This document shows positions 36,911 through 48,228 of a stretch of 64,000 nt of DNA, piece after piece; the first letter of the stretch is position 1; every line of letters starts with the position of its first letter. The notes beneath the pieces are model-generated. The model searched no databases. It worked only from the letters and a program-made list of their open reading frames with translations, and was not told where the DNA came from. Source of the DNA: Silene latifolia (taxonomy: Eukaryota > Streptophyta > Magnoliopsida > Caryophyllales > Caryophyllaceae); contig NC_133528.1 in the NCBI RefSeq assembly GCF_048544455.1, positions 49,218,293-49,282,292 on the forward strand, given 5' to 3'. A program made the position numbers and the translations under genes.

Positions 36911-37745
36911 CACGATTTTCAATTTCAAGTTTTGAAAACGAATTTAACCGTTTTCAAATTCCATTCAAAATCAAATCATTTGAAAACGAATTTAACCGTT
37001 TTCAAATTCTAATTCAAATCAAATCATTTGATGGCCAGTTTAACCGCTTTCAAATTCAAATCAAAAATCAAATCATTTGAAAACAAATTTAACCGTTTTC
37101 AAATTCCAATTCAAAAATCAAATCATTTGAAGGCAAATTTAACCGCTTTCAAATGCCAGATCCAATATCAAATCATTTGAAAACAAATTTAACCGTTTTC
37201 AAATTTCAAATTCAAAATCAAATCTTTGAATACAAATTTAACCGTTTTCAAATTCCAAATCCAATTTCAAGTCATTTGAAAACAAATTTAACCGTTTTCA
37301 AATTCCAATTCAAAAATCAAATCATTTGAAGGCAAATCTAACCGTTTTCAAATTTCAAATCCTATTTCAAATTCTTTGAAAACAAATTTAACTGTTTTCA
37401 AATTTCAACTAAAACTCAAATCTTTGAACACAAATCTGACCGTTTTCAAATTTCAAATCCAACTTCAAATCATTTGAAAACAAATTTAATCGTTTTCACA
37501 TTTCAATTCAAATTCAAATCTTTGAAAACGAATTTAACCGTTTTCAGATTTCAAATCAAAACTCAAATCATTTGAGAACAAATTTAACCGTTTTCAAATT
37601 TCAAATCAAAACTCAATCTTTGAAAACAAATTTAACCGTTTTCAGATTTCAATCAAATTTCAAATCTTTGAAAACAAACTTAACCGTTTTCAAATTTCAA
37701 TTCAATTTTAAATCCTTTGAAAACAAGCTTAACCGTTTTCATGGC
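36900..37745 (+). repeat. Leader array 2: GAAAAC ... GTTTTC units
   Basis: About 14 units of 55-62 bp with GAAAACAAATTTAACCGTTT then TCAAATTTCAAATC and AAATCATTT. GAAAAC and GTTTTC are inverted repeats about 10 bases apart, so each unit can form a small hairpin. The frames that run through it are low-complexity artefacts. Confidence 0.85.
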
Positions 37746-38475
37746 CATTGTGATGACGATTCCAAATTATTCAATTCTCGATTTTCTAATCCGTGATTCG
37801 GAATTTCAAAAATCGTCTTCGGAAACAACACATTGTTTTCAGAGCCGTCACAATCTCAACTCAAACCGTCTTTTGAAAACAAACTTAAGACAACTCTTCA
37901 ACTGATCGACTTTCGGAGATCTCTACTCTTCGAAAGCCGTCAATAAAACGACAAATGAATCTTTTTGAAAATTTCTATTTTCGAAAATTTCAGTCCACCT
38001 TTCTGATTCAGCCTCGAGTTAATTTCAAGTCAAGTCGTCTAGATAACATCGACTGTCTGCCGAAGTTAGTACCTACCCTCTGGTCTAGGCCGTGTCTACT
38101 AATTGTCGAGACATCTTCAATGGCGTTAGCAGAGTCAAAACCTCTCGGGTATTAAACCCATCTTTCCCCTAAATTACGGGTCAAAGGTCAGGTTGTGTAC
38201 ATGTCTGTTCCAACGGCATCACGCCAAAAGTGCACATCCAAACTGAGTCATAAGACGTCTGTCTAGGCATCATTATGCCAAATTCGACACTCGAGTCTAA
38301 GCTCAACGTCATGCACCAAGAGTTCAAACACAAGAGGTCATTCACGATCTTTAATGAACTCGTAACCTAGTCACACCGTCGCGTCTTTATGACATAACTA
38401 CCTTTTATAAATATGTGTCGCACTTGCCTTTGTTTGTGCAATACCTTGCCAAGACAAGTTATAACGCCTATCGTT
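37746..38475 (+). other. Ogre leader between arrays and gag
   Basis: Unique-looking leader with scattered remains of the CCGTC words (37845, 37935). No upstream frame is supported. Confidence 0.5.
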
Positions 38476-40263
38476 ATGTCAAATAGGAATCCCTTGGGTG
38501 CCATCAATCGCCAACCAGAAACTCAAGAAGCTGATCAACCTTCAACCGCCATGACTTCTGCTGAAACCAACAACATGGTCCTTTGACTCCTAGCTACCGT
38601 GGAAGACTTGAGCACTCGTCTCTCCCAAGTTGAGGACAAAATGATAACCGAGAATTTTCCCTCTTCTGATATTGAGCAAAGGGTTAAGCTCCTTGAAAGC
38701 CGACTACTTGCCAACAACAGAAACGACCCTGCAGAAAACCCTATCGAACAAAGTCAGGAACTTTCCTTGGGTTGCTCTCATCTCGTCCCTCCCTACGATG
38801 AGAATGTTCGTGCAATTGGTGAAGACGGAGTACAAAGAGGTATACCTATGATCTCCGTCTCCATCAACAACATATTCTCAAAGCTGCAAGTGGCTATCGA
38901 TGATTTGAACACTCAGGTAGCTAATTTGGTGAAAAGGAATGGTAATGCCTAAAATGAACCTGACTACCAAGGAGAAGACCAACACCCAATTCCCCAACAA
39001 ACAAATGCTGAAAATGAGGAACCGTATGATGGATCCCATACCCAAGAACCCACCAAAAAAGAACATGAAATTGCCTCACCAAAATACCCTTCAAAATATC
39101 AAACAACATCCCCAAAACTTCCCGTTGACAATAACCAAATCCTACTTCCGCCTAGGATTGACAAAAACAAAACTCACAAAAACATCCCCAAAAACCCCAA
39201 CGTCGGAACCATGGGAAAACATCAAAGGATATTCACGGATCTGGGAATGACATATGGCACCGCTCTGAGGATACTTTCTTCAGAAGGATTACTGCAACCT
39301 ATTGGTCCCACTCCGGATCCAGAACCAGAAAACAGGACCCAATTTTGGAATGGCTACGCATATTGTCGATATCACAGAGGCAAGGGGCATAAAACTAAAA
39401 TGTGCTACGAGCTCAAGCACGCCATACAAGATGGAATTGAGGATGGCAGGTTTTCCACCTTACTCTTAACCACTCTAGATGAAGGAGCTGGGCGGCCTAA
39501 TAGGAAGTTCATCGATTTGGGTGATCGAGAAGATGAGTATTCTCCCAATCATTTGGTAAAAAGGAGAAAGGTAGATTAAACGCCATCCTATCAGCAAGGA
39601 GATGAGGCTTTAGTTAAACATGTTATTGACTGCCTTCACACAAATTATGCATCCCGTTTGAAGGGTTGTAACGTCAAAAGCGTCGAGGACCTATCAACAG
39701 AAATTTCTCGCATCGATGAGATCATTAAAGGAGGCTCAACATCTGTGACCCCTCCCAAAAAGCAAGTCTTCCGCATTACCGAAGTAAAATATGTGGAGCC
39801 TTCTCTAGAAAGAGCCATATACCCGCAAAGACAATTTTCAGACTTGGGCATGCCTTACGCCATTGCTTTTAGAGTGCGTGTCTCTGAAGGACTAATCCAA
39901 CCAATTGGCCCCACTCCAGATCTTACACCTAAGAAAAGAGGCCGGTTTTGGGACGGTTCCCAATATTGCCTATTCCATAGGGGTAATGGGCACAACATAG
40001 AGATGTGCTGGAAGCTCAAACACATCATTCAAAACATGCTCGATCGTGGCAGGTTGTCTTTATCAACCCTAAATCATTTAATGGAAAAGAGTGGTCCCCA
40101 TGGATGCCTTACTCCTCAAAAACAAGACAACCTTCTAGGACCTCATCCTTCTGGCATCCCGAAAAACGAGAGTGAAGTGCTCAAGTGGGTCAACGCTCAT
40201 GACCAAACATTCAAGCCACTGGATGCTGCGAAGGAGACCTTTAAGAAGGAACATGATGATTAG
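38476..40263 (+). pseudogene. Ogre-type Gag, one frame with three stops
   Basis: From ATG at 38476 a single frame of 596 codons runs to 40263 with no frameshift but three stops: TGA at 38584, TAA near 38950 and TAA at 39577. The N-terminal part has a coiled-coil-like stretch (VEDLSTRLSQVEDKM, IEQRVKLLESRL). Two copies of a module follow: FTDLGMTYGTALRIL ... CRYHRGKGHKTKMC and FSDLGMPYAIAFRVR ... CLFHRGNGHNIEMC. The C-X2-H-X4-H-X4-C pattern with a following 'LKH.IQ' is characteristic of Ogre/Tat Gag. It would package element RNA. No protease follows. Confidence 0.85.
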
Positions 40264-40867
40264 GAGTCCGTATCTATGATTGAGTCTGAGCCTGAGTCCG
40301 AGTCTTAGGCTTTCTCATTTCTATCCTAGTGTCTATCCTTTTATTCCTAAGCGATAACTGGGGGATGTCCCTATGAGTCACATGTATTCATCGAGTCTGT
40401 GCTAACCTCTTATTTATCTAAATAAAAACACAATTTCCAGCTATCATATATTCTCCTCTTTACCATTTCCCATTGACAACGAGAAATGATTTGAGAATTG
40501 ATTTAAAACGAACAATATGTTCCAATTCAATGTGAGTACACTCGAGTGACGTTCCGTACCGAGTAAGCAGAGGACCCAAAACTCCGTGTCCATTTTCTTT
40601 ACCTATTCCATGTCTGGAAATAAAAACATTTCATTAGCACCCAATTTAGAACGAGCTTCTATCAACGGGATCCTATGACGAACCCAGATAACAAACCAGA
40701 ACATCTCCCTGTTCATGATCAATGACGGAAGGCAAGCCCATTCCCCACAAAAACATCCCATCACCAAATTTCAACCTCTCACCAACGGGTACATCCCCAT
40801 CCGCACCTTTACCTGCCTCGAACGAAGGACGGCAAAGAACCAATAAATTAAAAACCAAACCAAAAGC
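40264..40867 (+). other. Post-gag stretch of the Ogre-like element
   Basis: Non-coding. It has TAACTGGGGGATGTCCCTAT near 40350, which resembles a polypurine tract. No protease or reverse transcriptase motif follows before element B starts. Confidence 0.5.
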
Positions 40868-42545
40868 TGATGGGTGATGTCGTCGGGTCACATCCAATCA
40901 AACACATTTATAATACTCAACATACAACTAGTTAGTGGTAAGTCGAGGTCGATCTATGGGACGGTGGTTACTCAAATTATTCAATCTAATTATGGTTGTG
41001 CTTGGGGTTGTCACAATTATAATGGGTTGATGATTCTAATCTAATAGATGCAATAAACAAGCAACAAAAGGAAAGATGTAAACAATGGATTAAAAATGCT
41101 AGGATATCATGGGGTTATAGGGGATTCATGGGAATTGATCATACAAATATGTTCTCAAATTATAAGCAAGCAATTATTGTTGTGATGGATTGAGTTGGGT
41201 TATATCTTACAATCCTAGGAAAGTTTGGGTCCCGGAGCCGAATCGATTAGATTGTACAACACCTACAAGTCGACTTAGTCTTCCCTACTCAACAACATGC
41301 ATGGTCTAATGAGACTCGAGATGGGTTATGTCTTACAAGTCTCATTGAAAAGATAGGAGATGGTGGTAAATGCAATGATTCATAGGCTTAGAATTTCATC
41401 AAACATAACATGTGCATGAGTTGAGATCAAAACAAGCAAGCAAATAAACCATGAAATCATATTACTTTAAGCATGAATCATTCCCCATGTTGGTTTCCCC
41501 TAATCACCCATTAACCCTAGCTAAGTAACTACTCACTCATGATCAAGTTTAACATGTTAATAAGGTTGTCAATCATACTAACAAAGCCAAACATGATGAA
41601 CAAGTAAGAAAGATTAACAATAATTAAAACAAGGATTAAGATAATTATACCTATGGAGATTCCAAAATAATAATGCAAAGAATAATAGAAGAACTTGATG
41701 ATTGATGGAAGGTTGTCAATCTCCCAATAAACCCAATAATCTTCTAATTACCCAATAATAAACTTGAATTCCTCAATAATAAACTTGAACAATGATTAAA
41801 GGAAAGATTAATGTGTAATTTGTGGAAATATTAAATGATAATCTATTCTAATCTACTACTAATCTAATCTAAGGAAGGATTGATTTAACCTAATAAAAAC
41901 TTGATGGTTTGATTATTACAAATGAGGTATATATAGTAGAGCATCATTAGGTTAAGCAAGGGTAAAATAGTAATTACACTTTTGAGATTTGAGCAGGGAG
42001 GAACCGGTATTTTTCGAAGGAAGGGCTTCTTTCTTTGAAGCTTGAAGGAACGAAATCTCGCTGTCTTGGAATCCGTGCGTCCAAGGGTGAAGGCGGGCGG
42101 ATTGTAGTTCACGTAGCAAGGAAAAGTTTCCTGTCCAGAAATACGCCCGTCCCAAGCGAAATATGAGCGTCCTGAGCCTCAACCCGAGCGGGTTCATCAG
42201 TATCTTGCTCCAGATAGGCTTGACCCGCGCGGGTTGAGCTGCTATTCCCTTTCTTTTTGCTTCTAAGCCTAAGATGCCTCTATATACTCTTTATTTCTTC
42301 TTCCTTGGTCATCATTCTTGCCTCCTCTTCATACTTAGTCCATCAAATATCGCCAATAAGCTTCCAAATATGCGTGAAAGACGGGAATTTCCGCCTTATT
42401 ATCTTCTTTCCTACAAAACATGTAAAATGCACTAGGAAAGCAAAATAGAAAGCTTTTGACGGATAAAATGGTCATGAAATGTTATAAAAGTATGAAAAAT
42501 AGGTTCAATTAGGGGACTAAATGTGCGCAAATAATGTTCACATCA
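40868..42545 (-). repeat. 3' LTR of element B (left copy, 1678 bp)
   Basis: On the plus strand runs from TGATGGGTGATG to AATGTTCACATCA. Its TATA box on the minus strand is at 41927-41936. The GC-rich words (AACCCGAGCGGGTT, GACCCGCGCGGGTT, ACGCCCGTCC) lie at 42055-42240, upstream of that box. Just outside, 42546-42560 read on the minus strand is the polypurine-like GTTTGGGAATA. Confidence 0.92.
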
Positions 42546-42781
42546 AATATTCCCAAACTGAACCTTTACTCGTCCTGAGTAAAGAGGTGACAAAAACTAG
42601 ACCTTTATTTAAACTATCCTACTAATATAGCCAATATGAGACAATTAGCGGGTCTCACTCCGCCCCTACAACTCACAACAAGACAACCATGAGGTAGGAT
42701 GCCTTCTTGCAAGGCAACACCTCCAAGCATTAAGCACACAAAATCAAATAGTGGATGCATCTACAAAAGTAATAGCCACTT
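42546..42781 (-). other. Element B 3' region, outer part, up to element C
   Basis: Contains the polypurine tract next to the LTR and the word ATCCTACCTCATGGTTGTCT (on the minus strand AGACAACCATGAGG), shared with the 3' end of element C near 50427. It ends in CACTT (42777-42781), the target duplication of C. Confidence 0.7.
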
Positions 42782-43121
42782 TGATGTGACCATAATTGGC
42801 GCATATTTAGCCCCCGAATTACCATTGTTTCCATGCTTTTTAGTGCCTATTTGGGTCATTTCTTATCTTTAGTTCTTTGTTTTGCATATTCTTTGAGATT
42901 TTGATCCCTTGGTAGGAAAGGAGTAAGAATCTTGCATTTTCGTGGCAAAACGAGGCTAAATTGATTGTATTCAATGACCAAGCATCAAGGAGAGACAAGA
43001 CTAGAAGGCCTTCGTACATATCATAGTAGAAGAGCAATGTTGAGAAAAGGATCCTTGAGTCCCCAAGGAAATCCCCAAGGAATTCATGAAGAAAAGGGAA
43101 GAAAAGAAGAAGAAATGACGC

Positions 43122-43292
43122 TGCCAGACAATCCGAACGGATTGTATACAATCCGCCCGTCCGTCCAGCCCAATCCGAGCGTCCCTCAAAGGAATCCGCT
43201 CGGATTCCCCCTCGCCAATCCGAGCGTCTTGCCCAAGGATCCGCTCGGATTCCTCAGCCCAGATCCGGCCGTCCCGACTCCCATCCGCACGG
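43122..43292 (+). repeat. U3 palindrome cluster of element C, 5' LTR
   Basis: AATCCGAACGGATT, AATCCGCTCGGATT, GATCCGCTCGGATT and ATCCGCACGGATT, with half-units AATCCGCCCGTC and AATCCGAGCGTC. The same cluster is at 50922-51094 in the 3' LTR. Confidence 0.92.
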
Positions 43293-43440
43293 ATTTCAGT
43301 ACAGCACGTTTTCATTCTTCAAAGCTACGATTAGAGAAGCCCTTCTCTCAGAAAATACCGGAGTCTCCTTGCTCAACTTAAAAAGTGTAATTACTAGTTT
43401 AGCCCTTAGTTAACCCTAATGCATCCTCCCTAATTTTCAC

Positions 43441-43448
43441 TATAAATA
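43441..43448 (+). promoter_or_regulatory. TATA box of element C
   Basis: TATAAATACCCC, about 150 bases after the palindrome cluster. The 3' LTR has the same at 51242. Confidence 0.65.
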
Positions 43449-44546
43449 CCCCATTAGTCTAATTAGAGGAGCATGTTCTTATTATCAATAATTAGTGTAG
43501 TTAATATCAATCAAATCTCTCTTTAATATTGTAATCAAGTATTAATCAAGTTTTAATCCAAGTTTTAGTTCTTTAATCTCTCTCTTGTTCTTCCTTTATT
43601 TTGGGTAATTGAAGATTATTTGGGTTATTATTGGGAGATTGACAACCTCTCAATCTAGGATTCAAGTACTTCTATTATTCTTGCTTTATTATTGGAATCA
43701 TTAGTAGGTATAATCTCTTAATCCCTTTTTTAATTATTGCTAATTACTTTCATTTATTCATCATGTTTCATTATGTTAGTATGATTGACAACCTTTCTAG
43801 CATGATCAATATGACAATGAGTGAGTAGTCTCTTAGCTAGGGTTTAATGGGTGATTAGGGGAAACCAACATGGGGAATGATTCATGCTTAAATCAATATG
43901 CTTTCATATCTTATTTGCTTGCTTGTTTTGATCTAAATACATGCACATGTTATATTTGATGAAATGCTAAGCCTATGAATCCTTGCATTTACTATCATCT
44001 TCTATCCTTTCAACTTGACTTGTAAGACATAACCCAACTCGAGTCTTGTTAGACCATGCATGTGTTGAGTAGGAAAGATTAAGTCGACTTGTAGGTGTTG
44101 TACAATCTAATCGATTCGGCTCCGGGACCCAAACTTTCCTAGGATTGTAAGATATAACCCAACTCAATCCATCACAACAATAATTGCTTGCTTATAATTT
44201 GAGAACATGTTTGTATGATCATATCCCATGATTCCCCTATGAACCCATGACACCCTAGTGCCTTTAATCAATTGTTTACACCCCTTATTTTATTCATCTT
44301 GCTAGTTTATTTTCATTGCTATTTTAGTTTAGTAACCTTCTACATCAACCCAATTTGTGACACCCCCTAGACACTACTAGTTACAATAGAATTCTCATTT
44401 CAATACCCGTCCCTTGGGATCCGACCTTCACTTGCCTCTTTACTAATTGTAGAGTTGTTTGTGAAGTATAAATTGTGTTTTGTATCGACCATTGACCAAC
44501 GACCACATATGCTTAATTGTGAACACGCAATGGCCTCGATCAAAAA

Positions 44547-44564
44547 TGGCGCCGTTGCCGGGGA
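44547..44564 (+). other. Primer-binding site of element C (tRNA-Asp type)
   Basis: TGGCGCCGTTGCCGGGGA, four bases after the LTR. Confidence 0.95.
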
Positions 44565-44681
44565 CGGTGTTTAATTGATTTAAGATTTCTTTTATTGTTT
44601 TTAGTTGTGTCCTTTTCACCTTGGGGAAGTAAAACTCCTCAAGGTTCGTTCTAATTGTTTTTGAGTTGTTTGATATTTTGC

Positions 44682-47477
44682 ATGTCTAGAAGGTTACAAA
44701 GAGATTTGTTACCTTTTGACCGTGAAATCGAAAGAACCTTGACGAATAATAGGAGACTTGTTAGGAGGAATTTGGGAGGTGTTGGTGAAGTTGTTCAACC
44801 CACTAGTGAGTTTGTCAATCCTTTCGCAATAGAAGGAGAAGAAAACCCATTAAACAATACCACACAAAATCCACCTACAATGCCTAAATTCTCGTCACAC
44901 TCTATACCCACCGAGGAGGATCTACCAAATGGTACTCCTACCCCACAACATCTTACCGGAAATTTTATTGCCAAGTCCGCCTTCATCCAACTAGTTGAGA
45001 GGAGCCAATTCGGGGGAATGCCTAGTGAGGACCCTCATTCTCATATGGAAACCTTTTGCGACTATTGTGAAGCTATCTCTCAAACGGGCGTGACTCAAGA
45101 CCAAATAAGATGGGTCTTATTTCCTTTTTCGTTAATCGGCACCGCAAAGCAATGGTTGAAGGGCCTTGATAAGGCCACCCTTGGAATAGATTCTTGGAAG
45201 AAGTTAGCTCTAGCTTTCTACAAAAAATTCTACCCACCGGAAAAGACTAACATGCTAAGAGCTCAAATTACGGGTTTTAAGCAAAGGGATGAAGAATCTT
45301 TGTATGAAGCTTGGGAGCGGTTCAAAGGTATTTGTCGCTCATGTCCTCACCATGGACTTAGCGAATGGTTTTTAGTGCAACAATTTTGGAATGGTTTATA
45401 TGAAGATTCAAGGAACATTCTCAATATGGGATCAAATGGAATGTTCACCGAAGTTGATGACAATCAAACATGGAACAAGATTGAGGAAATGGCGGTCCAT
45501 AATTCACAATATAGTAGGCCTCGCAAGGCTACTAGAGGAGGAAAGTATGAAGTGGACTCCGTTACTCAATTGGGTGCTCAACTTAGTGCTCACATTGACA
45601 CAATCAACTTGAAGTTTGAACAAGCTATGGCTAGACTTGAGGAAAACTCAAAAACATCAAAGCATCATGTCAATGCCATGACGGCATCCTCATCAATCCC
45701 AAGTGGGATATGTGAGAATTGTGGAACCTTGGGTCATGACTCAAGTGAGTGTAGGGGAACAACCGAACAAGTTAATGCTTTCCAAGCTTACAAAAGTGGT
45801 ACCCCTTATTCAAATTTTTACAATGAAAACACCAAGTTCCATCCAAATCTCTCATACAAAAGCCAAAATGTTCAAAACCCTCAAACAACATACACTCCAC
45901 CACCCATGAGAAATCAAAATCAAAGACCCTTTTACAATCAAAACCAAGGCTACCAAAATCAAAATCCATACAATCACCAAAATGACCAAGGTTTTGATGT
46001 CCAAAAAGCGGTCCTCCAAATGCAAAAGAATCAACAAGAATTTTTCACTCAAATGCAAAAAGATAGCCAAGCAAAAGACACCACCATCAACAACATTCTA
46101 GCTCACACCAAGATGTTGGAAACACAATTGACTCAACTAGCATCTTCAAGCTCACAAAGACAAAAGGGGCAATTACCACCTCAAAGTAATCCCCCTAGAC
46201 ATGAAACGGTTAGTGCCATTCACTTGAGAAGTGGTACAAGATATGAAGCACCGAAGGAGCAAGTTGAGAATGAAGTTGTGAAAGCTAGTGAAAATGAAGT
46301 TGTAGTGCAAAGTCCCAAAGAAGGGGAATCATCAAAAGAAGAAAGTTCAAAGAAAAATGAAGACAAAGCCAAAGAGAAGGAGCCCATTGTGATTAGACTT
46401 CCTTTTCCAAGTCGTCAAGCCAAGCCCAAATTTGATGATCAACTTGGAAAGTTCATGGAAATTGTGAAGAACCTAGAAGTCTCAATTCCTTTCACGGAAT
46501 TAATCAATCACGTACCGGCCTATGCAAAGTACATGAAAGATATCCTCACAAAGAAGAAGTCGATCCGGAAACTTGAGACTATCGCCTTCACTAAGGTGAG
46601 TAGTGCAATACTTCAAGGGAGTTCACCTCCAAAGTTAAAGGATCCGGGAAGCTTCTCAATACCGTGTACCATTGGCGACACGACGATCAACAAAGCCTTA
46701 TGTGATCTAGGGGCTAGTGTGAGTGTCATGCCGTACTCGGTGAGTAAAAGGTTGGGAATGGGAGAGCTTAAATGCACCAATATCACTCTTCAAATGGCCG
46801 ATAGATCGACGAAGACACCATTAGGGATATGGGAAGATGTCCCCGTGCGAATTGGGAAGTTTTTCATCCCAGTAGACTTTGTCATTGTTGATATGGAGGA
46901 AGATTCCAACATTCCAATCATCTTAGGAAGACCTTTCCTACACACCGCGGGTGCGGTGATTGATGTGAAACATGGAGAGCTCACTCTAGAAGTGGGAGAT
47001 GAAAGCATAACTTTTAATCTTGACAAGACCATGAGAGCTCCTCGTTTGCATGAGCCATGTTTTATGATTGACCATTATAGCCGAAAAGATGAAAGGAAGA
47101 AATCGGAACTCCAATGGAGGAAGAAAGTTGAAGATGCTCCACTCAAAGAGCAAGTGAATTGTGACAAGGAGAGCTTGCAAAGCTCATCAAAATCAACCAA
47201 GGAAGAAGATGATGGCCTCATTGGCCAAGAGAAGAAATTGGGAGAGTTGTCTCCATCTAAGCAAGAGATTTTCAATGATCAACTCAATGAAGTTTGTGGT
47301 CTTTGGGACGACGAATTTGAAGGGATCTTTAATCCCTACATTGGGCATGCCATCGATCATGATCAACAACAAGGACCACGGTCTATTGAGGACCTCTACC
47401 ATAACAATGAACAAGCTTTTGATTACTTCTTCAAGGTGTTGAGCAACATCAACAACACCTTGAACATGCCCCCTTGA
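44682..47477 (+). CDS. Element C: Athila Gag-protease polyprotein, intact
   Basis: An unbroken frame of 931 codons from ATG at 44682 (MSRRLQRDLLPFDREIERT). An upstream in-frame ATG at 44655 exists, but the start used here fits Athila Gag better. Gag core: FIQLVERSQFGGMPSEDPHS, TAKQWLKGL, FYKKFYPPEKT, CPHHGLSEW (roughly residues 100-270). Zinc knuckle CENCGTLGHDSSEC at about residue 344. Then a Gln/Asn-rich segment, a Lys/Glu-rich segment, and an aspartic protease with LCDLGASVSVMPYSV (active Asp about residue 675) and IILGRPFLHTAGAVIDV. The C-terminal part is acidic and ends INNTLNMPP. Gag forms the particle and binds RNA; the protease would cut the polyprotein. Reverse transcriptase, which normally follows, is absent. 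Confidence 0.93.
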   Translation: MSRRLQRDLLPFDREIERTLTNNRRLVRRNLGGVGEVVQPTSEFVNPFAIEGEENPLNNTTQNPPTMPKFSSHSIPTEEDLPNGTPTPQHLTGNFIAKSAFIQLVERSQFGGMPSEDPHSHMETFCDYCEAISQTGVTQDQIRWVLFPFSLIGTAKQWLKGLDKATLGIDSWKKLALAFYKKFYPPEKTNMLRAQITGFKQRDEESLYEAWERFKGICRSCPHHGLSEWFLVQQFWNGLYEDSRNILNMGSNGMFTEVDDNQTWNKIEEMAVHNSQYSRPRKATRGGKYEVDSVTQLGAQLSAHIDTINLKFEQAMARLEENSKTSKHHVNAMTASSSIPSGICENCGTLGHDSSECRGTTEQVNAFQAYKSGTPYSNFYNENTKFHPNLSYKSQNVQNPQTTYTPPPMRNQNQRPFYNQNQGYQNQNPYNHQNDQGFDVQKAVLQMQKNQQEFFTQMQKDSQAKDTTINNILAHTKMLETQLTQLASSSSQRQKGQLPPQSNPPRHETVSAIHLRSGTRYEAPKEQVENEVVKASENEVVVQSPKEGESSKEESSKKNEDKAKEKEPIVIRLPFPSRQAKPKFDDQLGKFMEIVKNLEVSIPFTELINHVPAYAKYMKDILTKKKSIRKLETIAFTKVSSAILQGSSPPKLKDPGSFSIPCTIGDTTINKALCDLGASVSVMPYSVSKRLGMGELKCTNITLQMADRSTKTPLGIWEDVPVRIGKFFIPVDFVIVDMEEDSNIPIILGRPFLHTAGAVIDVKHGELTLEVGDESITFNLDKTMRAPRLHEPCFMIDHYSRKDERKKSELQWRKKVEDAPLKEQVNCDKESLQSSSKSTKEEDDGLIGQEKKLGELSPSKQEIFNDQLNEVCGLWDDEFEGIFNPYIGHAIDHDQQQGPRSIEDLYHNNEQAFDYFFKVLSNINNTLNMPP

Positions 47478-47800
47478 CATCTCATCAAGAATGAGAGTTT
47501 GGTGGAGTCCTCCCTAAACCACCACTTGTAAATATTTCTAACTCCCTAACTTACTTTTCAATTTTTGTATTGCATTTTTGTCACTTTTGGATTTTTATTT
47601 ACTTTGATCAAAATAATTGTCATGAAAAGAGAGAAGTGAGGGAGGGATTAACAATTTCAATTGATGTGTAGTGCTTTACCTTAGTGTGGGGATGGCAATT
47701 GCCTAGGCTATCCATGCCTTAGTAGTGCCCCCACAATGAAGAACACAAGATTTGAAAGAAAGAAAGAAAGAATGATAAGGGAATGCGTTTGTGCACGGAT
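47478..47800 (+). other. Post-gag junction region of element C
   Basis: Starts about 20 bases before TTTGGTGGAGTCC ... AAACCACC (47499-47522), the word that follows the pol stop in element A. So sequence jumps from the protease tail to the post-pol region. TTAGTGTGGGGATGGCAATT lies at 47681-47700. Confidence 0.7.
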
Positions 47801-47802
47801 GG

Positions 47803-48195
47803 AACTGAATCCGTGTACACAAGGACCAATCCGAGCGGATTCCTGAGAATCCGCCCGTCTGAAGAAGATCCGAGCGTCCTGCTGAGAAGACGCCCGTCTT
47901 GGGCTGAGCTGAAATTGCAAAATTCTTGACTGTCAAAGAATCCGAGCGGATTTCTGGAAAGACGCCCGTCTCATATAATCCGTCCGTCTTTTGGACAAGA
48001 CGCCCGTCTTGCAGCTGAAGAAAAACAAAGAAAAATCTCTGGACTAGAATCCGTCCGTCCTGCACGAAATCCGCCCGTCCCTTCACAGAAGAATCCGAGC
48101 GGATTCCCCAGAATCCGCCCGTCTCTAGGCGGGATTTTGAAAATTTTGAAGCTGTAGAATCCGCACGGATTGCGCCCAAATCCGCACGGATTGTC
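47803..48195 (+). repeat. Internal palindrome cluster of element C
   Basis: About 18 full or half units: AATCCGAGCGGATT, AATCCGCCCGTCT, GATCCGAGCGTCC, AGACGCCCGTCTT, AATCCGCACGGATT. Same word family as in its U3. The long minus-strand frame across it is an artefact of the repeat. Confidence 0.92.
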
Positions 48196-48221
48196 CCTGC
48201 GTCTTGAAAAATCTCGACTTC

Positions 48222-48228
48222 TTTATAA
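48222..48228 (+). promoter_or_regulatory. TATA-like box before the ORF-1 remnant in element C
   Basis: TTTATAACCC directly after the palindrome cluster and about 300 bases before the ORF-1 start codon. The leader after it is CA-rich with (ATTC)n. Same order as in element B. Confidence 0.35.

Larger units (their letters stand above)
42782..44542 (+). repeat. 5' LTR of element C (1761 bp)
   Basis: From TGATGTGACCATAATTGGCG to ATGGCCTCGATCA. The palindrome cluster is at 43122-43292 and the TATA box follows at 43441. It shares stretches with the element B LTR (GCTTGCTTATAATTTGAGAA), so B and C are related families. Confidence 0.95.

Noticed and set aside
36000..37745. CRISPR-like regular repeats
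   Set aside because: Units are degenerate without unique spacers, and the context is a plant retrotransposon leader.
42965..43381. Open frame of 138 codons in the LTR of element C, repeated at 50764-51135
   Set aside because: It lies in the U3 region, ends differently in the two LTRs and runs through the palindrome cluster; no known protein features.
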